A DNA stretch of 16,548 nucleotides, from NCBI GenBank assembly GCA_021159445.1, contig JAGGRV010000535.1, positions 1 through 16,548 on the forward strand. Reading direction: 5' to 3'. Under the pieces are notes generated by a model that did no database searches, was not told the origin of the DNA, and saw only the letters and a list, made by a program, of their open reading frames with translations. This document shows positions 13,275 to 16,548 of the stretch, one piece after another. The position numbers and the translations under genes were made by a program. Positions within the stretch are counted from its first letter, which is position 1. Each line of letters starts with the position of its first letter. The stretch is from Deltaproteobacteria bacterium. GTDB lineage: Bacteria > Desulfobacterota > Dissulfuribacteria > Dissulfuribacterales > UBA3076.

Positions 13275-13294
13275 TTTTATACGATTTTATACGA
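13275..13294 (+). repeat. Tandem 10-bp repeat in the trehalose-cluster leader
   Basis: TTTTATACGA occurs twice with no gap, one helical turn apart, 48 bases before the first start codon. Two sites one turn apart can be regulator half-sites, but there are only two copies and no known motif was recognised. Confidence 0.6.
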
Positions 13295-13342
13295 TAAGGG
13301 AGCATAATACAGTTAAGGAGAGACTATAGGAGATCCCTTGGC

Positions 13343-14032
13343 ATGGCTGAACAACCTGATGACAAAAGCCCGCTTACTCAACCCTTCAACATAAGGGATT
13401 GCGCACTTGTATCCATGGCCACTGGTTACAGGGCCCAAAACCTGAGAGAATTTAAGGAAGGGCTGCTGAGGGTCCACGAGGGCAGCATATATCATCATTT
13501 CTGGGGACGTTTTTTAGAGCCCCAGTTCGACGAACCTGAGTACAGTAATGATTTCGCAGCCTGGGTATACCACCGTCTTAACGAAAAGGCCTTGGCAGAG
13601 AAGTTGAGTGTTATTGACCCTACTGACTATGAAAATATTGAGTCTGTCAGGCAGGATTTGGTGGAACGGGTAGAAGACAGGCTATATGAGAATGAATTTG
13701 TGCCATGGACAAGGGCCGATGAGCAATTTCATTTTGTCCGTTCCCAGATAGTGGTCTTGGATACCGGGCGTTATCTGGAGATACCGTCGGATTTGCCGGC
13801 CGCAGTGCCGGGAATGACCATCGGCAGCATATTTTATCACTTCATAGATGCCCGGAAGAGGACGGAAGACAGGAGTGACGACTTTAGCGCCTGGTTGACA
13901 GGGTGGGGTGACACATATAATGATCTCAGGCTTAAGCTCATGGCCGTTGACCCGTTCTTTTCTTCTTTGAAAGAATTGCGTTTTATGGTCACCCGGGTGT
14001 TAGAGGAATACTTCAGCGGAGGGAACTCATGA
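13343..14032 (+). CDS. DUF5752-family protein, partner of the trehalose glycosyltransferase
   Basis: This 229-residue soluble protein has no signal or membrane segment. I recognise it as the DUF5752-like protein often found directly before TreT-type glycosyltransferases. It appears to be an internal duplication. The first half has GSIYHHF (47-53), NDFAAW (69-74) and VIDP (90-93). The second half has GSIFYHF (161-167), DDFSAW (179-184) and AVDP (201-204), and each half is preceded by a similar strand region with TG and R. AGGAG at 13328-13332 marks the ATG. It overlaps the glycosyltransferase by four bases (ATGA), so equal amounts are likely made and a direct complex is plausible. No catalytic motif is evident, and its role is not established. 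Confidence 0.8.
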   Translation: MAEQPDDKSPLTQPFNIRDCALVSMATGYRAQNLREFKEGLLRVHEGSIYHHFWGRFLEPQFDEPEYSNDFAAWVYHRLNEKALAEKLSVIDPTDYENIESVRQDLVERVEDRLYENEFVPWTRADEQFHFVRSQIVVLDTGRYLEIPSDLPAAVPGMTIGSIFYHFIDARKRTEDRSDDFSAWLTGWGDTYNDLRLKLMAVDPFFSSLKELRFMVTRVLEEYFSGGNS

Positions 14033-15270
14033 GCGAACTCCTTGACCTTTACGCAGAAGTGGCAGGCCGGGACGTAGTAAATCACCTTTATCAGTTGGCT
14101 GCTCCCCTCAAAGGCATGAAGGTTGTTCATGTAAATTCCACCAAGGAAGGTGGAGGAGTGGCCGAGATCCTCAGGAAACTGGTTCCGATGATGGAGGCCC
14201 TGGGTCTTGATGTGAAGTGGGAAGTATTAGAGGGCAGTCCTGATTTTTATCAATGTACCAAGGGGTTTCACAATGCCATCCAGGGCTTTCCAGTAGAGCT
14301 GTCCGAATCCATGCTGGAGGCCTATGAGACCGTTAATGTAGAGAATGCCGAGCGACTTAGGCCTGTCCTTGAAGAGGCTGACTTTGTCTTTATACATGAT
14401 CCGCAACCAGCGCCATTTCTCAATTTCTGCCCCAATAGGCGTGGAAAGTGGGTATGGAGGTGTCATATAGACTGCAGCCGTCCATATCGTCCGGTATGGA
14501 AGTATTTAAAAAAGTGGATACAGGACTATGATGCCAGTATTTTTTCCCTTGCGCAGTTTGCTCAAATTCTGCCTCATCCCCAGTACCTGATCGCCCCCAG
14601 CATAGATCCCTTGAGTGAAAAAAACATTGATCTTCCCGAAGAGGAGATCAGGGGAGTCTTTGACCAATTTGGTCTGAAGCCGGATTTACCCTTTATTTTG
14701 CAGGTTTCCCGTTTTGACCGGTTTAAAGACCCTCTTGGCGTGATAGAGGCTTACAAACAGGCCAGGAAGATGGTGCCCTTGCAACTGGTTTTGGCAGGTG
14801 GCGGTGCCACCGATGACCCTGAAGGTGAAAAGGTGCTTGAGGAGGTCAGAAAGGCTGCGGAAGACAACGAGGACATCCATGTACTGCTTCTTCCGCCTGA
14901 TGCCCACAGGACTATTAATGCCTTGCAAAGGGCCTCTGATATTGTGCTTCAAAAGTCCATAAAAGAGGGCTTTGGGCTCACTGTTACAGAGGCAATGTGG
15001 AAAGGAAAACCAGTGATCGGGGGAGATACAGGTGGAATCCGTCTCCAGGTAGTAGATCACTTTACCGGTTTCAGGGTAAGAAGTCCTGAGGGTGCTGCCT
15101 TGCGCATCCGTTATCTGCTGCACCGCATGGACAGGCTGGAAGAGATGGGCACCAGGGCAAGACGCCTTGTCCTTGAGAATTTTCTTTTGACACGGCACCT
15201 GAGGGAATATCTTGCATTGATGATCGGTGTGCTTCATGGTCTTGAAGACAGGATAGATATGATACAATGA
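14029..15270 (+). CDS. treT: TreT-type trehalose synthase (GT4 glycosyltransferase)
   Basis: This 413-residue GT-B enzyme resembles trehalose glycosyltransferring synthase, which makes trehalose from NDP-glucose and glucose. The N-terminal acceptor domain shows VVHVNSTKEGGGVAEIL (32-48), FIHDPQP (121-127) and WRCHID (143-148). The C-terminal donor domain shows LQVSRFDRFKDPLGVIEAY (224-242), LVLAGGG (253-259) and the GT4 E-x7-E motif from E313 (EGFGLTVTE) to E321, followed by MWKGKPVIGG. Length matches the family. The start overlaps the DUF5752 stop. A trehalose-phosphatase gene lies downstream, so an acceptor of glucose-6-phosphate in place of glucose cannot be excluded from sequence. Confidence 0.88.
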   Translation: MSELLDLYAEVAGRDVVNHLYQLAAPLKGMKVVHVNSTKEGGGVAEILRKLVPMMEALGLDVKWEVLEGSPDFYQCTKGFHNAIQGFPVELSESMLEAYETVNVENAERLRPVLEEADFVFIHDPQPAPFLNFCPNRRGKWVWRCHIDCSRPYRPVWKYLKKWIQDYDASIFSLAQFAQILPHPQYLIAPSIDPLSEKNIDLPEEEIRGVFDQFGLKPDLPFILQVSRFDRFKDPLGVIEAYKQARKMVPLQLVLAGGGATDDPEGEKVLEEVRKAAEDNEDIHVLLLPPDAHRTINALQRASDIVLQKSIKEGFGLTVTEAMWKGKPVIGGDTGGIRLQVVDHFTGFRVRSPEGAALRIRYLLHRMDRLEEMGTRARRLVLENFLLTRHLREYLALMIGVLHGLEDRIDMIQ

Positions 15271-15282
15271 GAGTCCTTTTAC

Positions 15283-15362
15283 GGGTTCAAAGGTTCAGGG
15301 TTCAAAGGTTCACGGTTCAAGAAAAAAGATGAACATCGAACATCGAACGTCCAACATCGAAT
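15283..15362 (+). repeat. Simple-repeat array after treT
   Basis: GGTTCAAAGG/GGTTCAGGG units (15283-15320) are followed by GAACATCGAACATCGAACGTC-like units (about 15331-15362). Such arrays are common in intergenic regions of Desulfobacterota genomes (from memory). The segment 15285-15304 is perfectly complementary to 15625-15644, which overlaps the presumed otsB start. The rest of the 353-bp treT-otsB gap is the second MITE copy and short AT-rich filler. Confidence 0.75.
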
Positions 15363-15405
15363 TTTGAATGGGAAAAGATGAAACAGAAATAGCCGTTGAA
15401 TGTAA

Positions 15406-15559
15406 GGAACGGGAGATAAATAAGTTGAACAAAAATTAATAGGATTTTTTGTTGTATTCAAGGCGCGAGGAGCGAGCATAACGGGTTATGTGATCGACGA
15501 GCAACGAAGAAGACGGCAAAAAAGACATTAATTTGTTCAAGTTATTTATTGTACGTTCC
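15406..15559. mobile_element. 154-bp MITE-like element, copy 2
   Basis: Same orientation and length as 12977-13130. It is flanked by TAA on both sides (15403-15405 and 15560-15562), again a 3-bp TNA duplication, but a different one, so this is an independent insertion and not a segmental duplication. The two differences from copy 1 are T at 15440 (C at 13011) and A at 15527 (G at 13098). These bases pair with each other in the stem. The insertion lies between treT and otsB. Confidence 0.85.
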
Positions 15560-15623
15560 TAAGGTTAACAAAAGAAAAACAACCCTGAACCCTTGAATCC
15601 CTATAGAAAGGTAACCCTGAACG

Positions 15624-16421
15624 GTGAACCCTGAACCTTTGAACTCCTACGACATTTTATCATTTTGGGATTTATTGACAAGAAGTAGAAATAGGGCCTT
15701 ACTCCTTGACTATGACGGCACCCTTGCCCCCTTCAGAGTGGACCGGGATAAGGCGGTGCCATATTTTGGGGTAAGGAAGATCCTTAAAAAAATAATAGCT
15801 ACTGGTGATTGCAGGGTCGTTGTAGTAAGCGGAAGGAGCGTGGAAGACCTCCTGCCCCTGCTTGGACTGCAAGTCACTCCTGAGATATGGGGGTCACACG
15901 GTAGGGAAAGGCTTTATGCAGACGGTGAATATAAGATTCGGCCTGTTGGGGCTAAAGCAGATAAGGCCTTGAAAGAGGTTCTTGATTGGGCCAGAGCATC
16001 AGGTCTGGAGTCCTACTGTGAGCTGAAGCCCGGCTGCATTGCATTTCATGTGCGGGGTCTTGCACCAGAAAAGGCTGAGGAGATCTTGACACAGGTCGGT
16101 AGCGCCTCGTTTTCTTTGAAACAAGTGCATGGTCTTGTTCTTCATAGCTTTGACGGTGGGCTTGAGTTCAGGGCCGAGGGATGTCACAAGGGCCAAGCAG
16201 TTGAGACCATTTTTCAGGAATCAGGGTCAGATATGGTTGCTGCATATCTCGGAGATGATAGGACTGACGAGGATGCATTTCGCGCCATAAAGGGTAGGGG
16301 TATCGGGGTTTTGGTCAGGTCCGAGTTAAGGACTACTGAAGCGGACCTTTGGATAAAGCCTCCAGAGGAACTTCTGCAATTTCTTTCAGAATGGGCCAGG
16401 GCATGTAACATTAGAACCTAA
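15624..16421 (+). CDS. otsB: Trehalose-phosphatase (OtsB-like, HAD superfamily)
   Basis: This 265-residue phosphatase would remove phosphate from trehalose-6-phosphate. The HAD motifs are complete: motif I LLLDYDGTLAP with nucleophile D29 and D31, motif II VVSGRS (68-72), the family's GSHGRE (90-95), motif III Lys 189 in GCHKGQAV, and motif IV GDDRTDEDAF (210-219). The start is uncertain. GTG at 15624 has a GAAAGG 12 bases upstream, and TTG at 15639 is also possible. The first seven codons lie in a simple repeat (gaaccctgaac), so the N-terminus is probably repeat-derived. It is separated from treT by 353 bp of repeats and a MITE-like element. No otsA is in the window. Confidence 0.9.
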   Translation: MNPEPLNSYDILSFWDLLTRSRNRALLLDYDGTLAPFRVDRDKAVPYFGVRKILKKIIATGDCRVVVVSGRSVEDLLPLLGLQVTPEIWGSHGRERLYADGEYKIRPVGAKADKALKEVLDWARASGLESYCELKPGCIAFHVRGLAPEKAEEILTQVGSASFSLKQVHGLVLHSFDGGLEFRAEGCHKGQAVETIFQESGSDMVAAYLGDDRTDEDAFRAIKGRGIGVLVRSELRTTEADLWIKPPEELLQFLSEWARACNIRT

Positions 16422-16548
16422 ATTGAGCGATTAGCCTTTAGCGCTTAGCTATTAGTTTAATGATTACAGGATGTTTTACTATTACAAACTTTTACCCGTT
16501 GGGTGTTATTTCTAATTAACGTAATGCCCTGATTTTTCAAAGCTAAAC
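16422..16548. other. Spacer after otsB, no gene seen
   Basis: The first part (about 16428-16458) is a degenerate TTAGC/TAGC simple repeat like those in other gaps of this window. The remainder is AT-rich with no open frame, hairpin with U-tract, or promoter I can support. Confidence 0.5.

Noticed and set aside
13275..13294. Possible CRISPR or microsatellite
   Set aside because: There are only two adjacent 10-bp copies, with no spacers and no cas genes in the window.
14686..15267. 193-codon open frame on the minus strand
   Set aside because: Antisense to the conserved donor domain of the glycosyltransferase; its composition looks like a shadow frame and it has no motif.
12977..15559. Composite transposon carrying DUF5752-treT
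   Set aside because: The two elements have different flanking triplets (TTA and TAA), each matching on its own two sides, so they inserted separately and the whole segment did not move as one unit. No transposase is present.
15283..15644. Simple repeats around otsB as a CRISPR-like array
   Set aside because: Units are 8-11 bp, degenerate and contiguous without unique spacers; they are intergenic simple repeats.

Overview
The window looks like the chromosome of a Gram-negative, probably Desulfobacterota-like (deltaproteobacterial) bacterium. The evidence is indirect. There is an outer-membrane beta-barrel and a LolA-like periplasmic protein. A DUF5752 / TreT-type glycosyltransferase / OtsB trehalose cluster is present, as seen in that group. 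The spacers are full of short simple repeats (gaacatcgaac, ggttcaaagg, ccttcagcct) and foldback elements of the kind common in those genomes. No rRNA, tRNA or CRISPR array was seen, so the taxonomic call stays tentative. Bases 1-150 hold nothing I can support.

Layout. (1) 150-2400 is an accessory patch: a MazEF-type toxin-antitoxin pair on +, a second unrelated MazEF pair on - facing it, the C-terminal stub of a tyrosine recombinase, and a two-gene operon (ribbon-helix-helix protein plus a 63-residue helical protein) behind a near-perfect promoter/operator. (2) 2424-7015 is a + strand envelope-transport operon: LolD/MacB-type ATPase, MacB/LolE-type permease, an exported dinitrogenase-cofactor (FeMo-co) family domain, a LolA-like periplasmic protein and an outer-membrane beta-barrel. 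(3) 7016-7368 is a repeat-rich spacer. (4) polA (-) and purA (+) are divergent housekeeping genes. (5) A YbhB/PEBP-like gene (+) and hsp20 (-) converge on a terminator plus a long hairpin repeat. (6) 12977-16421 carries the trehalose cluster, in which the DUF5752-treT pair lies between two directly repeated copies of a 154-bp MITE-like element; the second copy separates treT from otsB.

How the genes work together. The five-gene operon has every layer needed for a cytoplasm-powered route across the envelope: ATPase, inner-membrane permease, periplasmic carrier and outer-membrane barrel. An exported NifX-like protein is embedded in it and overlaps the carrier gene. This is the best candidate for an undescribed system. 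The trehalose genes would make a compatible solute, and hsp20 is a further stress function nearby. The most unusual non-coding signal is the MITE pair: the copies are 154 bp each, are flanked by 3-bp TNA duplications, and differ at only two positions, which pair with each other in the predicted stem (C-G in one copy, T-A in the other).
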